Assembly (NCBI RefSeq): GCF_000688015.1
Contig: NZ_JIAD01000001.1
Location: forward strand, 496,001-560,000
Direction of reading: 5' to 3'
DNA length: 64,000 nt
Origin: Eubacterium sp. AB3007
GTDB taxonomy: Bacteria > Bacillota > Clostridia > Peptostreptococcales > Anaerovoracaceae
Part shown: positions 53,834 to 63,704 of the stretch, in pieces
Position numbering within the stretch: the stretch's first letter is position 1
How the letters are laid out: each line of letters starts with the position of its first letter
Made by a program: the position numbers and the translations under genes
Notes under the pieces: model-generated
Database searches by the model: none
What the model saw: the letters and a program-made list of their open reading frames with translations, nothing else
Told to the model about the DNA's origin: nothing

Positions 53834-54883
53834 CTATAGCAAGGTGAGCTGGTCGTCGTTATCTTCGCTGTTATCCTCCTCGTCTCCAAAGGGATATGGG
53901 ATTCCCATATGAGCATAGCCCAATCTGGAGACCATACGTCCCTTCTGGGTTCGATACAGAAGGCCGGATTGAATCAGATAAGGCTCATGGGCATCCTCCA
54001 GAGTGATCCTCTCTTCTCCGATGGAAGCGGCGATCGTATCGATGCCCACCGGTCCGCCGTTGAATCGCTGGATAATGGTCATCAGGATATCCCTATCCAG
54101 TTTCTCTAGTCCAAGGTCATCCACCCCTAGTGCTTTCAGGCTCTTCCTGGTGATTTCCTCATCGATATAACCGTCCCCCATCACCTGGGAGAAGTCCCGA
54201 ATCCGTTTCAGGAGTCGATTGGCCACACGTGGAGTGCCTCGCGAGCACCTGGCCATCAAGGCGGTTGCTTCAGGATCCACGCGCACCCCCATAAGGCCAG
54301 CAGACCGTTCGATGATCTGGGAGAGTTCTTTTTCCTTATACATTTCAAACTTACAGATAACGCCGAATCGATCACGCAGTGGAGCCGACAGGCTTCCCGA
54401 CCTGGTAGTGGCACCGATCAATGTGAAACGGGCGATGTCCAGTCGGATAGATCTGGCAGAGGGCCCCTTTCCGATGACGATATCCAGGGCATAGTCCTCC
54501 ATGGCAGAGTACAGTACTTCCTCTACGGAGCGATTGAGACGATGGATCTCATCGATAAAAAGCACGTCGTTGTCGTTCAGGTTGGTCAGGATCGCTGCCA
54601 GGTCTCCAGCTCTGCCGATGGCTGGCCCGGAGGTGATCTTGATATCAACCTCTAGTTCGTTAGCGATGATCCCGGCGAATGTGGTCTTCCCCAGTCCCGG
54701 GGGGCCATAGAAAAGCACATGATCCAGAGGCTCACCACGTTTCTTGGCCGCCTCGATAAAGATCTTCAGATTATCCTTGGCATCACTCTGACCGATAAAA
54801 TCCGTGAGGTGCTGCGGTCTGAGCGTGATCTCCTGCTTCGCCTCAAAAGGATCTGCACTCGTCTGTGTGATTCTTTCATCCAT
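53834..54883 (-). CDS. ruvB: Holliday junction branch-migration ATPase RuvB
   Basis: AAA+ motor driving branch migration with RuvA. The 349 residues include [19 protein letters not shown] near 22, Walker [21 protein letters not shown] near 58, Walker [20 protein letters not shown] near 105, and sensor [17 protein letters not shown] near 150. A short acidic tail ([12 protein letters not shown]) ends the protein. It follows ruvA by 3 nt. Confidence 0.98.
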   Translation of the reverse strand: MDERITQTSADPFEAKQEITLRPQHLTDFIGQSDAKDNLKIFIEAAKKRGEPLDHVLFYGPPGLGKTTFAGIIANELEVDIKITSGPAIGRAGDLAAILTNLNDNDVLFIDEIHRLNRSVEEVLYSAMEDYALDIVIGKGPSARSIRLDIARFTLIGATTRSGSLSAPLRDRFGVICKFEMYKEKELSQIIERSAGLMGVRVDPEATALMARCSRGTPRVANRLLKRIRDFSQVMGDGYIDEEITRKSLKALGVDDLGLEKLDRDILMTIIQRFNGGPVGIDTIAASIGEERITLEDAHEPYLIQSGLLYRTQKGRMVSRLGYAHMGIPYPFGDEEDNSEDNDDQLTLL

Positions 54884-54886
54884 ACC

Positions 54887-55480
54887 CTAAAACTCCTTTA
54901 GTGCCCGTCTGATATAGTCTTCCACGGAAAGTCCCTCGTCCTTAACCTTGCTCACAGCAGTCTCCGCTTCGGATTTTCCGTACCCCAGCCCCATCAGGGC
55001 GTTAATTGCCTCGATACGGTCATCGCTGGGCATCGGTACACCGCCAGGCATCTCAAAGCCTTCTGCGTCACTGAAATCGCCTACCTTGTCCTTCAGCTCC
55101 AGGATCACTCGCTCAGCGGTCTTCTTCCCGACTCCGTTGGCCTGAGCGATGGTCTTGGCATCTCCCGTACCGATGGCTCTGCGCAATTCCTGTTCCGGCA
55201 GGATGCTCATAATGGCCATCCCCGCCTTGGGACCGACACCGTTGACAGAGATCAGCAGCTTGAACAAAGCAAGTTCATCCCGGTTCTCAAAACCGTAGAG
55301 ACTCATGTCGTCTTCCTTGACGATCATCAGGGTGTAAGCTGTGACCTCCTCACCCTCGTACTTCTTATATAATGTAGAGTTAGCAGGGAGATTCACCAGA
55401 AACCCGATCCCGGCTACTGTCTCGATCACTGCCGTCCCATCCGCCTGGGGATGAAATGCTCCACGCAATGTTCTGATCAT
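54887..55480 (-). CDS. ruvA: Holliday junction DNA-binding protein RuvA
   Basis: Tetrameric junction-recognition subunit. 197 residues: MIRTLRGAFHPQADGTAVIE opening strand, LLISVNGVGPKAGMAIMS (helix-hairpin-helix near 78) and IAQANGVGKKTAERVILELK (second helix-hairpin-helix near 110), and a C-terminal domain ending in EDYIRRALKEF. Normal length. It stands between ruvC and ruvB. Confidence 0.97.
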   Translation of the reverse strand: MIRTLRGAFHPQADGTAVIETVAGIGFLVNLPANSTLYKKYEGEEVTAYTLMIVKEDDMSLYGFENRDELALFKLLISVNGVGPKAGMAIMSILPEQELRRAIGTGDAKTIAQANGVGKKTAERVILELKDKVGDFSDAEGFEMPGGVPMPSDDRIEAINALMGLGYGKSEAETAVSKVKDEGLSVEDYIRRALKEF

Positions 55481-55499
55481 ATTGTTATTTCCTTTCTGT

Positions 55500-55532
55500 G
55501 TGTGTCAAAAAGAACCGTCCCCTTTGACACAC
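55500..55532. repeat. Palindromic element between ruvC and ruvA
   Basis: GTGTGTCAAA and TTTGACACAC flank AAGAACCGTCCCC. The core with AACCGTCCCC is a repeat I have seen scattered in clostridial and related genomes; only one copy is evident here. Confidence 0.6.
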
Positions 55533-55533
55533 T

Positions 55534-56034
55534 CTATATCCCGCTGCGTATAGTACGCTGCCTCCGTCCGGCACTGTGCCCATGACAGATGGCAGCAGCC
55601 ACCGCATCCGCGGTGTCGTCCGGCTTGGGCACCGCATCAAGATGCAGGATGGTCTTCACCATGTTCTGTACCTGCTTCTTATCTGCACGTCCATACCCTA
55701 CCAGCGCCTGCTTGATCTGCAGCGGCGTGTACTCGCTGATCGCAAGGCCGCCGTTGGCACACGCCAATACAGCGATCCCTCTGGCCTCACCAACATGTAT
55801 GACGGTTTTGGCGTTGTTGTTGAAGAACAACTCCTCGATCGCCGCCTCCTCCGGCCGGTACTTCTCGATGATCGCGCAGAGCTCACTGTACAGATGCTGC
55901 AATCTCAGCGGCATAGGTACACCGGCATCGGTGGTAATAGATCCATAGTCCACCGCTTCAAATCGATTTCCTTTCATGTCCAGGATCGACCATCCCATGA
56001 TGGCATATCCCGGGTCTATCCCTAATATTCTCAT
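55534..56034 (-). CDS. ruvC: Crossover junction endodeoxyribonuclease RuvC
   Basis: Resolves Holliday junctions. The 166 residues begin [19 protein letters not shown] with the first catalytic aspartate, then [20 protein letters not shown] (catalytic glutamate near 68), [19 protein letters not shown] (near 112), and [17 protein letters not shown] with the last acids near 140. Complete and of normal length. First gene of the ruvCAB-queA-tgt series on this strand. Confidence 0.97.
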   Translation of the reverse strand: MRILGIDPGYAIMGWSILDMKGNRFEAVDYGSITTDAGVPMPLRLQHLYSELCAIIEKYRPEEAAIEELFFNNNAKTVIHVGEARGIAVLACANGGLAISEYTPLQIKQALVGYGRADKKQVQNMVKTILHLDAVPKPDDTADAVAAAICHGHSAGRRQRTIRSGI

Positions 56035-56163
56035 TCTATACCCCGTTTATTCATAATCTGGTACTCGACCATATGTTCTATTCTACTGGCTGTATGGGCA
56101 ATTGTCAACACATTCCACTTTTCATCAATTGAACTTTTTTATGTATAAACTCAGTAAATTAGG

Positions 56164-56191
56164 TTGAATTTTCTGATGTTTGTGTTATTAT
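56164..56191 (+). promoter_or_regulatory. Promoter of argR-recN
   Basis: TTGAAT (56164-56169), 16-bp spacer, TATTAT (56186-56191), about 45 bp upstream of the argR ATG. Confidence 0.6.
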
Positions 56192-56235
56192 ATGTTTATA
56201 TTAATGAACTTTCTTGCTCTGAGAAGGGGGATCCA

Positions 56236-56703
56236 ATGCGTTATTCAAGACAGAACAAAATACTGGACATCATTGCAAACAACGAGGTTGAGACACAGGA
56301 GAAACTGTCCAGACTGCTTAAGGAAGAAGGGTTTGATGTGACTCAGGCCACAATATCCCGTGACATCAAGGAACTACAGCTGATCAAGGTCCTTTCAGAT
56401 ACAGGAAAATACAAATATGCGGTCAGCACCAGGCAGGACTCACCGATCTCTGATCGGTTCATCCGCATTTTCCGCGAGACGGTCATTTCCTTTGCTTCTG
56501 CACAAAACCTGATCGTGATCAAAACGCTTTCGGGTTGCGGCGCTGCCGCCGGAGAAGCTATCGACAGCGTGAACCTTCCTCATGTGGTGGGCAGCGTTGC
56601 AGGTGATAACACTCTGCTTCTGGTGGTTGACAGCGAGGAGAATGTACAGGAGATCCTGTCCACATTCAACAACATGCTGATCATGAAGAAATCCGACAGA
56701 TAG
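56236..56703 (+). CDS. argR: Arginine repressor ArgR
   Basis: 155-residue regulator of arginine metabolism, hexameric with bound arginine. The N-terminal winged helix contains KILDIIANNEVETQEKLSRL and FDVTQATISRDIKELQLIKV (near 30-50), and the C-terminal domain has GCGAAAGEAIDSVNLPHVVG and SVAGDNTLLLVVDS, the arginine-binding core. ATG 56236 follows AGAAGGGGGATCC; an in-frame start at 56164 overlaps the promoter. It lies 9 nt upstream of recN, a classical Firmicutes pairing. Confidence 0.96.
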   Translation: MRYSRQNKILDIIANNEVETQEKLSRLLKEEGFDVTQATISRDIKELQLIKVLSDTGKYKYAVSTRQDSPISDRFIRIFRETVISFASAQNLIVIKTLSGCGAAAGEAIDSVNLPHVVGSVAGDNTLLLVVDSEENVQEILSTFNNMLIMKKSDR

Positions 56704-56712
56704 AAAGAGAAT

Positions 56713-58332
56713 ATGCTACAGCACATACTTATTCAAGATTTTGCAGTTATTGAGAACACAGAGATAGAGTTTGCCAATGGGCTCAACATTGTCACAGGTG
56801 AGACTGGCGCCGGAAAATCCATCGTGATCCAGGCGATCAGTCTCGCTCTAGGGAGCCGCGCAGACTCTTCTTTTGTGCGCCATGGAAAAGAACGCGCCAT
56901 CATCCAGCTCCAGGCGGAACTCGACGGAAAGGAATACGTGATCACCCGAGAGATCTCAGCTAACGGAAAGAATCTCTGTCGTCTGAACGGACAACTGGTA
57001 ACACTGGGCGAGATCAACGAGATCGCTCACAGGCTGGCGGATATCCACGGACAATACGACAATCAGCTGCTTCTGGATCCTCTGCAGCATCTCCGCATTG
57101 TGGATCAATACAGGAGCGAGGAGATCAGCCCCTGCCGATCCGCCTTCCTGGAGGCCTATAACGCCTATAAGGACAAGAGAGAAAGTCTTCGTAACCTGTT
57201 GAAGACCCAGGCAGAGAATGCCCGGAAAGCAGACTTCCTTAAATTCCAGGCAGAGGAGATCCAGCGCGCCGCCCTTACCGAACGAGAGGACGAGGCCCTG
57301 GAGGAACGTATCACGGTGCTTGAGAACAGCGAGAAGATCTTCAGCGCCGTAGAGAATGCCTACAGTGCCCTGGATGGCGAAGACCCCTCTGTTCTCGGTG
57401 CACTGGGATATGCTTCCCAGACCCTTGGCCAGGTCGCCGGTCTTACGGAGACACTGACAGAAGCCCACGAACGACTGGAAAGCGCCCTGTATGACCTTCA
57501 GGATGCCGCAGAGTTGCTGCGGGATATTCGGGATGGATCGGCCTTTTCCCAGGAAGAACTGGACAGTGCTATCGCCCGCCTGAACACCATCGAAGACCTA
57601 AAAAAGAAATATGGGAGCACCATCGAAGAAATCATAGAATACGGGAGCACCATTGAGGAGCAACTTCTGTCCATCGATATTTTTGATGAAAGGCGCACTG
57701 CCCTCGAGGAGGAAACGGCAAAACTCCGTGCTTCCCTGATGGACTGCGCGGCCAGGCTGACAGAGGTTCGCGCCGCCAGTGCCCGGCAGCTTGCCAGCGC
57801 CATCGAGAAGGAACTCCACGATCTGAACTTCAAGGACGCAAAACTCGAGTTGCGGCTCTCCCCTGCCCCTTCCATCACGGAACTGGGTGCCGATCAGTGT
57901 GAGATCTACCTATCCACCAATCGCGGAGAACCCATGAAGCCCCTGACCAGAGTTGCCTCTGGTGGTGAGATCTCCAGGATCATGCTTGCCATCAAGAACA
58001 TCACCGCGGAGCACGACGCCATGCCTACCATGATATTCGATGAGATCGACACAGGGATCAGCGGCATGACTGCCTCAGTGGTAGGAAGTAAACTCCGTGA
58101 GATCTCCAGAGAGCATCAGATCATCTGCATCACCCATCTCCCACAGATCGCGGCCTGTGGCGACGACAACTACAAGATCGACAAATCCACCACAGACACG
58201 GAAACCTTCACTCAGGTACTCCATCTCACCCACGATGAAACGGTGGATGAGATCGCCCGTCTTATGGCTGGTGAGAGTGTCACCGATACTGCCCGGCAGA
58301 ATGCCCGCGAACTGATCGCGGCCAGCAAATAA
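56713..58332 (+). CDS. recN: DNA repair protein RecN
   Basis: SMC-like ATPase for double-strand break repair. 539 residues: MLQHILIQDFAVIENTEIEF, Walker A GLNIVTGETGAGKSIVIQAI (near 27), ADIHGQYDNQLLLD (near 115), a coiled-coil middle, the signature RVASGGEISRIMLAIKNIT (near 415) and Walker B MIFDEIDTGISGMTAS (near 440). Complete. It is followed by two hairpins. Confidence 0.97.
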   Translation: MLQHILIQDFAVIENTEIEFANGLNIVTGETGAGKSIVIQAISLALGSRADSSFVRHGKERAIIQLQAELDGKEYVITREISANGKNLCRLNGQLVTLGEINEIAHRLADIHGQYDNQLLLDPLQHLRIVDQYRSEEISPCRSAFLEAYNAYKDKRESLRNLLKTQAENARKADFLKFQAEEIQRAALTEREDEALEERITVLENSEKIFSAVENAYSALDGEDPSVLGALGYASQTLGQVAGLTETLTEAHERLESALYDLQDAAELLRDIRDGSAFSQEELDSAIARLNTIEDLKKKYGSTIEEIIEYGSTIEEQLLSIDIFDERRTALEEETAKLRASLMDCAARLTEVRAASARQLASAIEKELHDLNFKDAKLELRLSPAPSITELGADQCEIYLSTNRGEPMKPLTRVASGGEISRIMLAIKNITAEHDAMPTMIFDEIDTGISGMTASVVGSKLREISREHQIICITHLPQIAACGDDNYKIDKSTTDTETFTQVLHLTHDETVDEIARLMAGESVTDTARQNARELIAASK

Positions 58333-58336
58333 TCAA

Positions 58337-58400
58337 AACGCCCCCGTCCGGACAAAGGGCGTTAAAAAGGGATCGTTGCGTAATGCAGCGATCCCTTTCT
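58337..58400. terminator. Tandem hairpins between recN and the NuoG-like gene
   Basis: First hairpin AACGCCC/GGGCGTT (58337-58363), then AAAGGGATCGTTGCG/GCAGCGATCCCTTT (58366-58398, one mismatch) with T runs on both strands. The second can end both convergent units; the NuoG-like stop is 27 nt away. Confidence 0.82.
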
Positions 58401-58425
58401 GTTAAACTTGCTTTGTGCAGATTAC

Positions 58426-61400
58426 TTATCTTACGACTTCCGGAAGTCTCTCGTCCATGATGTTCATCAGCGCATCGGTACAAGCCAGCTCATCCACCAG
58501 AGGAGCATCCTCTGCTGCAGCGAACTTCGGCTCGAACGGTACCATGACACCACCCAGAACCTCCTCCGTCTCGGCGTACTTGTACATCGGAACGGTGTCG
58601 TTCATCTCTTCGGAGATATCCCACTCTTCCTCGAACGGGAACTCGACCTCAAAGACGTGTGCCAGCTCGGCAGCGATCTCCCAGTTGCAGAAGTCCACAT
58701 CCTCGTCGATAGCCGCTTCCACATCCAGAAGCCTGCGCTCGGTATTGGTGTAGGTTCCGTCGGTGCTGGCGAAACCGGTACCCGGGATCACCACGTCTGC
58801 CTTCTGGGCGGTCTCTGTGAGGTAGATGTCGGAGACACCCAGGAACTCCAGTCCGGAGAGATCCACATCCTTCGGATCCTCACCGAAGATCAGCAGTCCC
58901 TTGATGCCGTCCAGTGCTTCTACGCCAGCGGTAATACCCATGTCCACCAGACCCTGGGAGTTGTTTTTCGGCTTGACCTCCAGGATACCGTCACGCGGCG
59001 ATCCAATATGTCCGGACAGCAGCGCGATGTCAGCGATCAGTCTGGCTGCCTCAACAGACAGAACGTTCTGCTGGAAGACGATCATAGCCTTCTTGGCATT
59101 GGCATACTGCTCTGCAACAGACTTGCAGGTCTCACAGAGTTCTTCGTTCTCGACAGACGCCTTGAGAGCATCAAATCCCTCGATGTCGCTTGTCTTACCC
59201 ATCTCGATCAGCGCCTTGGCGATTCTCTTCAGGAATGTGGTAGTGTTATCTACATCGATCACCTCAGCGAAATCCCAAGCGTCATTCGCCTTGTCTGTGT
59301 TCAGTACGACCACCTTGGCACCAGCCTCAGCAGACTGCTTGATCTTGTTCCAGATCACCGGGTTGTTCTTCTTGATGAAGCCCGGCACCAGAATGAACTT
59401 GGTGGAGAGGAGCTCGTCGATGGTGTTCGGGGAAGCCTCATGACCCAGTCCCAAGACCTCAGTCACACCACTTGCTCTCTTGTTGAAGGTGAATGTTCTG
59501 GCTCCAATCAGCTCAGCCAGTTTCTTGAAGGAATAGGCTTCCTCGTTGGTGTATCTGTCGGAGATAGCCATCGCGATGCTGGACGCACCGTGTCTTACCT
59601 TCACGGCCTCCAGTTTCTTGGCCATCATGACAAAGGCTTCATGATAATCAGTTGGTCTGAACTCGTCTCCTTCCTTGATGAGAGGATCCGTCAGCTTTCC
59701 TTCCAGGACGGAAGTATCAAAGCCCCACTTGCCCTTTCCGCAGCAGATTCCGGCATTCACGACACCATCTCTGTCCGGATTGGCCTTGATCAGCATGTCG
59801 CCGCAGGATTCCAGCTCCAGAGAGCATCCAACGGAGCAGAAGGAGCATGTAGTGTATGCCACATCGGTATCCACCGGCACTTCTTTCTGAACGGTCTGTC
59901 TCTCCTGCAGTGCTCCGGTCGGGCAGCATGCTACGCACTGACCACAGGATTCGCAGCCAGACTCAGCCAGCGGCTTGCCCATGTTCGGCATGACCACAGT
60001 ATCGAAGCCTCTCTGCACCAGGCCCAGCGCACCAACGCCCATGACCTCATCACAGACTCTGACACAAAGCCCGCACAGGATGCACTTATCCGGATCTCTG
60101 ACGATAAACGGATGGTTATCCTCAAATTCGGACAGGTTCTTCTCACCCTTGAAGCGATCTTCCTTGACGCCATACTGATTTGCCAGCTCGATGAGCTTAC
60201 ACTCATAGTAGTCGTGGCATCCGCATTCTAGACATCTGTTCGCCTCAGCGATAGCCTGCTCTTCTGTCAGCCCGTCAAATACGACCTCGGAGAAGTTGTC
60301 CTTTCTCTGCGCAGCATTCAGCTGGTCGGCCTTCTCACGGCACAGTCTCTCTCTGTCCTCGAAGGTCTTCTCGGTCACATCGTCTCTCTCCACAAAGAAC
60401 GGCTTCTGATACTTGATGGTCTCCCCGTTCAGGTAGGAATCGATGACCTGAGATGCCTTGCGAGCATCTGCGATGGCCTCGATGGCAATGGAAATCTTGT
60501 CATTTCCGCAGTCACCACCGGCGAACACACCGGGCATGCTGGTCATGAAGGTCTCCGGATCGTAAGCGATCGCGTTCTTTCTGGTCTTATCCACATCGAA
60601 GAAACTGGCGTCTACCGCCTGTCCGATGGCCAGGATCATAGTGTCGATATCGATGGTCTCGGTCTTTCCTTCGATTGGTACAGGACGACGACGACCGGAC
60701 TCGTCCGGCTCACCCAGTTCCATGCACTGCAGTTTGACCTGGTTCACATGGCCATTCTCGTCGGTAAGGATCTCCAGCGGATTGGTCAGGTTCTTGAAGA
60801 TAACGCCCTCTTCTTCCGCTTCCTCGATCTCCAGCATATCTGCCGGCATCTCGTCCTTGGTTCTTCTGTAGATGTTGTAGACTTCCTTGGCGCCCAGTCT
60901 GACAGCGGTTCTGCAAGCATCCATCGCGGTGTTTCCGCCGCCGACGATAGCTACCTTCTCACCGAAGTCGATGGGCTCGTTGCGAACGACCTTCCGGAGG
61001 AAGTCGATACCGCCGATGACGCCATCTGCGTCCTCACCCGGGCATCCAACGCCGGTGGATACCCATGCGCCGATACCCAGCAAGACAGCGTCAAAATCAT
61101 TGCGGATGGTCTCGAACGGCATATCCTCGCCCACCTTGGTGTTGGGAACCATCTCAACGCCCATGGACTCGATAAGTGCGATCTCCTCGTCCAGCACTTC
61201 CTTCGGCAATCTATACTCAGGGATTCCGTAGCGGAGCATACCACCCAGTTTCGGCATCGCGTCAAAGATGGTCACATCGTGTCCCATCTGGCGCAGGAAA
61301 TAGGCAGCCGACAGGCCCATTGGACCACCGCCGATGATGGCGACGGACTTACCGGTATCTTCTTCGATTTCCGGTACATACTGCTCCTCGGCATCCAGAT

Positions 61401-61929
61401 CGGTATCCGCAGCAAATCTCTTCAGAGCCATGATGCTGATGGGCTCGTCGATCAGTGCTCTTCTGCAGTCATCCTCACAAGGATGCGGACATACACGGCC
61501 GATCGCTGCAGGAAGTGGAATCTTATCCTTGATCAGCTCGTTGGCCTTCTCGTACTCGCCGTTGGCGATGAGGCCAACGTAGCCCTGACAGTCGGTGCCC
61601 GCCGGACAAGCCAGGGAGCACGGACCCTTGCAATCGCCGTTGTGGTTGGACACCAGCAACTCCAGGTTGGTCTTGCGGGATTCCAGGACTCTCTCGGTAC
61701 TGGTCTTGACGACCATGCCCGGCGCAATGTCGGTAGCACATGCCTTGCAGAGTTTGGGGTTCCCTTCCACCTCTACGACGCAGATGCCGCAAGCGCCATA
61801 GATCTTTGTTCTCTCATCGTAGCAAAGAGTCGGGATGAAGATATCGTTATCCTGCGCGACCTCCAGGATCGTCTGTCCGGGAAGGCCGAATACTTCCTTG
61901 CCATCGATATTCATTCTGTATTTCTTCAT
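58426..61929 (-). CDS. Fused ferredoxin / GltD-like flavoprotein / NuoG-like molybdopterin-fold subunit
   Basis: 1167 residues in four parts: an N-terminal [2Fe-2S] domain (1-80, with CYDERTKIYGACGICVVEVE and KLCKAC); a GltD/NfnB-like flavoprotein (about 100-520, with VAIIGGGPMGLSAAYFL for FAD and VAIVGGGNTAMDACRTA for NAD(P)); two [4Fe-4S] motifs (CILCGLCVRVC, CESCGQCVACC, near 635-690); and a molybdopterin-oxidoreductase-like part from CSFCSVGC (near 715) to about 1110. The formate dehydrogenase catalytic Cys/Sec position is not filled (FNKRASGVTEVLGLG instead), so no formate dehydrogenase activity is expected. With NuoE and NuoF it should form a soluble, possibly electron-bifurcating NAD(P)H/ferredoxin complex. 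Confidence 0.85.
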   Translation of the reverse strand: MKKYRMNIDGKEVFGLPGQTILEVAQDNDIFIPTLCYDERTKIYGACGICVVEVEGNPKLCKACATDIAPGMVVKTSTERVLESRKTNLELLVSNHNGDCKGPCSLACPAGTDCQGYVGLIANGEYEKANELIKDKIPLPAAIGRVCPHPCEDDCRRALIDEPISIMALKRFAADTDLDAEEQYVPEIEEDTGKSVAIIGGGPMGLSAAYFLRQMGHDVTIFDAMPKLGGMLRYGIPEYRLPKEVLDEEIALIESMGVEMVPNTKVGEDMPFETIRNDFDAVLLGIGAWVSTGVGCPGEDADGVIGGIDFLRKVVRNEPIDFGEKVAIVGGGNTAMDACRTAVRLGAKEVYNIYRRTKDEMPADMLEIEEAEEEGVIFKNLTNPLEILTDENGHVNQVKLQCMELGEPDESGRRRPVPIEGKTETIDIDTMILAIGQAVDASFFDVDKTRKNAIAYDPETFMTSMPGVFAGGDCGNDKISIAIEAIADARKASQVIDSYLNGETIKYQKPFFVERDDVTEKTFEDRERLCREKADQLNAAQRKDNFSEVVFDGLTEEQAIAEANRCLECGCHDYYECKLIELANQYGVKEDRFKGEKNLSEFEDNHPFIVRDPDKCILCGLCVRVCDEVMGVGALGLVQRGFDTVVMPNMGKPLAESGCESCGQCVACCPTGALQERQTVQKEVPVDTDVAYTTCSFCSVGCSLELESCGDMLIKANPDRDGVVNAGICCGKGKWGFDTSVLEGKLTDPLIKEGDEFRPTDYHEAFVMMAKKLEAVKVRHGASSIAMAISDRYTNEEAYSFKKLAELIGARTFTFNKRASGVTEVLGLGHEASPNTIDELLSTKFILVPGFIKKNNPVIWNKIKQSAEAGAKVVVLNTDKANDAWDFAEVIDVDNTTTFLKRIAKALIEMGKTSDIEGFDALKASVENEELCETCKSVAEQYANAKKAMIVFQQNVLSVEAARLIADIALLSGHIGSPRDGILEVKPKNNSQGLVDMGITAGVEALDGIKGLLIFGEDPKDVDLSGLEFLGVSDIYLTETAQKADVVIPGTGFASTDGTYTNTERRLLDVEAAIDEDVDFCNWEIAAELAHVFEVEFPFEEEWDISEEMNDTVPMYKYAETEEVLGGVMVPFEPKFAAAEDAPLVDELACTDALMNIMDERLPEVVR

Positions 61930-61944
61930 TATGATGCTTCCTCC

Positions 61945-63693
61945 CTATTCTCTTACGATCGCACCGAACTTACAATGCTCCTCGCACTTGCCGCACTTGA
62001 TGCACAGGCTCTGGTCGATGCTGTGGATACCCTTGACCTCACCGCTGATGGCGCCGACCGGGCAGTTGCGTGCACAAAGCGTACAGCCCTTACATGCGTC
62101 GGTAATATCGAACTTGATGAGCGCCTTACAGGATCTGGCGGTACACTTGTGATTGTAAATATGGTCCTCGTACTCGTTTCTGAAGTAACGGATCGTAGAG
62201 AGTACCGGGTTCGGAGCTGTCTGGCCCAGACCGCACATGGCGCCGTCCTTGATCTTCTTGGCCAGTTCCTCGAGTTTCTCAATATCTCCGTCCTGGCCCT
62301 CGCCCTTGGTGATGCGCTCCAGGATCTCCAGCATTCTCATGGTACCGATACGGCAGTAATTGCACTTACCGCAGGATTCCTTCTTGGTGAAGTCCAGGAA
62401 GTATCTGGCCATATCCACCATGCAGGTATCCTCATCCATGACGATCATACCACCGGAACCAACGATAGCGCCGGTCTTGACGATATCCTCATAGGTGACC
62501 GGGGTATCTGCCAGGTCTGCCGGGATACATCCACCGGACGGACCACCCATCTGCACGGCCTTGAACTCTCTGTCGTTCTTGATGCCGCCGCCGATGCCGT
62601 AGATGACGTCCTTTACCTTCAGGCCCATGGGAACCTCGACCAGACCACCCTTCTTGATCTTACCGGCCAGAGCAAATACTTTGGTACCGGTGGAAGGTGC
62701 GTGTCCCAGCTTGGCGAATGCCTCGCCGCCGTTCTCGATGATCCACGCCACGTTGGCATAGGTCTCTACGTTGTTGATGTTGGTCGGCTGCTGCCAGTAA
62801 CCCTTGGCTGCCGGGAATGGCGGCTTCAGTCTTGGCATACCTCTCTCGCCCTCCAGGGAGGCGATCAGTGCGGTCTCCTCACCGCAGACGAATGCGCCGG
62901 CGCCGGCCTTGATACGGATGTCGAAATGACGCCCGGTTCCGAAGATGTTGTCTCCCAGGAACCCTTTCTCTCTGGCCTGGGCCATCGCGATCTCCAGTCT
63001 CTTGATTGCAAGTGGATACTCCGCACGGCAGTAGATGATGCCCTCGGTAGCGCCCATGGCAAAGCCACCGATGATCATGCCCTCCAGCACGGAATGAGGA
63101 TCGCCCTCCAGTACGGAACGATCCATGAACGCACCCGGATCGCCCTCGTCCGCGTTACATACGATGTATTTCTCCTTGCCCGGGTTTGCCTTGGCAGCGT
63201 TCCACTTGAACCAGGTGGGGAATCCCGCGCCTCCACGTCCTCTCAGGTTGGAGACCTTGATGATGTCGATGACATCGTCCTGAGTCATGGAAGTGAGGAC
63301 CTTTCTGGATGCCTCGTAGCCGCCAACAGCGATATACTCATCGATGATCTCCGGATTGATCACGCCACAATGACGCAGAACAACTCTCTCCTGCTTCTCC
63401 AGGAATTCCTTGTCCTCATCGGTGAGGATGTACTCTTCTACCGGTTTCCCATCCTTCAGATGCTCCGCCACGATCTTCTCGACTCTGTCTGGCTGGACCT
63501 TCACATATCTGGTCATGTCGCCATTGTCTTCATATACATCGACGATAGGTTCAAGATAGCAGGTACCTACACATCCGGTGATGGTGAGTTCTGCCTGAAC
63601 TCCCTGTTTCTCAAGCTGCTGCCTGAACTCTGCTTCCGTCTTCTTGGCACCGGTCGCGATCCCGCAGCTGCCCTGTCCGATTACTACTTTCAT
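61945..63693 (-). CDS. NuoF/HndC-like NADH dehydrogenase subunit
   Basis: 582 residues. An N-terminal thioredoxin-like [2Fe-2S] domain (1-110, GQGSCGIATGAKK and CVGTCYLEP), the FMN/NADH domain (LRGRGGAGFPTWFKWN near 170, EGDPGAFMDRSVLEGDPH near 205, CGEETALIASLEGERG near 285), a [4Fe-4S] site SCGKCNYCRIGTMRML near 475 and two C-terminal [4Fe-4S] motifs CKGCTLCARNCP and CIKCGKCEEHC. This layout is that of HydB/HndC subunits of bifurcating complexes. It lies between the NuoE and NuoG-like genes. Confidence 0.93.
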   Translation of the reverse strand: MKVVIGQGSCGIATGAKKTEAEFRQQLEKQGVQAELTITGCVGTCYLEPIVDVYEDNGDMTRYVKVQPDRVEKIVAEHLKDGKPVEEYILTDEDKEFLEKQERVVLRHCGVINPEIIDEYIAVGGYEASRKVLTSMTQDDVIDIIKVSNLRGRGGAGFPTWFKWNAAKANPGKEKYIVCNADEGDPGAFMDRSVLEGDPHSVLEGMIIGGFAMGATEGIIYCRAEYPLAIKRLEIAMAQAREKGFLGDNIFGTGRHFDIRIKAGAGAFVCGEETALIASLEGERGMPRLKPPFPAAKGYWQQPTNINNVETYANVAWIIENGGEAFAKLGHAPSTGTKVFALAGKIKKGGLVEVPMGLKVKDVIYGIGGGIKNDREFKAVQMGGPSGGCIPADLADTPVTYEDIVKTGAIVGSGGMIVMDEDTCMVDMARYFLDFTKKESCGKCNYCRIGTMRMLEILERITKGEGQDGDIEKLEELAKKIKDGAMCGLGQTAPNPVLSTIRYFRNEYEDHIYNHKCTARSCKALIKFDITDACKGCTLCARNCPVGAISGEVKGIHSIDQSLCIKCGKCEEHCKFGAIVRE

Positions 63694-63704
63694 GCATGCA
63701 CCCC

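Noticed and set aside
58426..61929. Selenocysteine-containing formate dehydrogenase
   Set aside because: The molybdopterin-like domain has no in-frame TGA and no Cys/Sec in the expected place; the N-terminal flavoprotein also does not belong to simple formate dehydrogenases.
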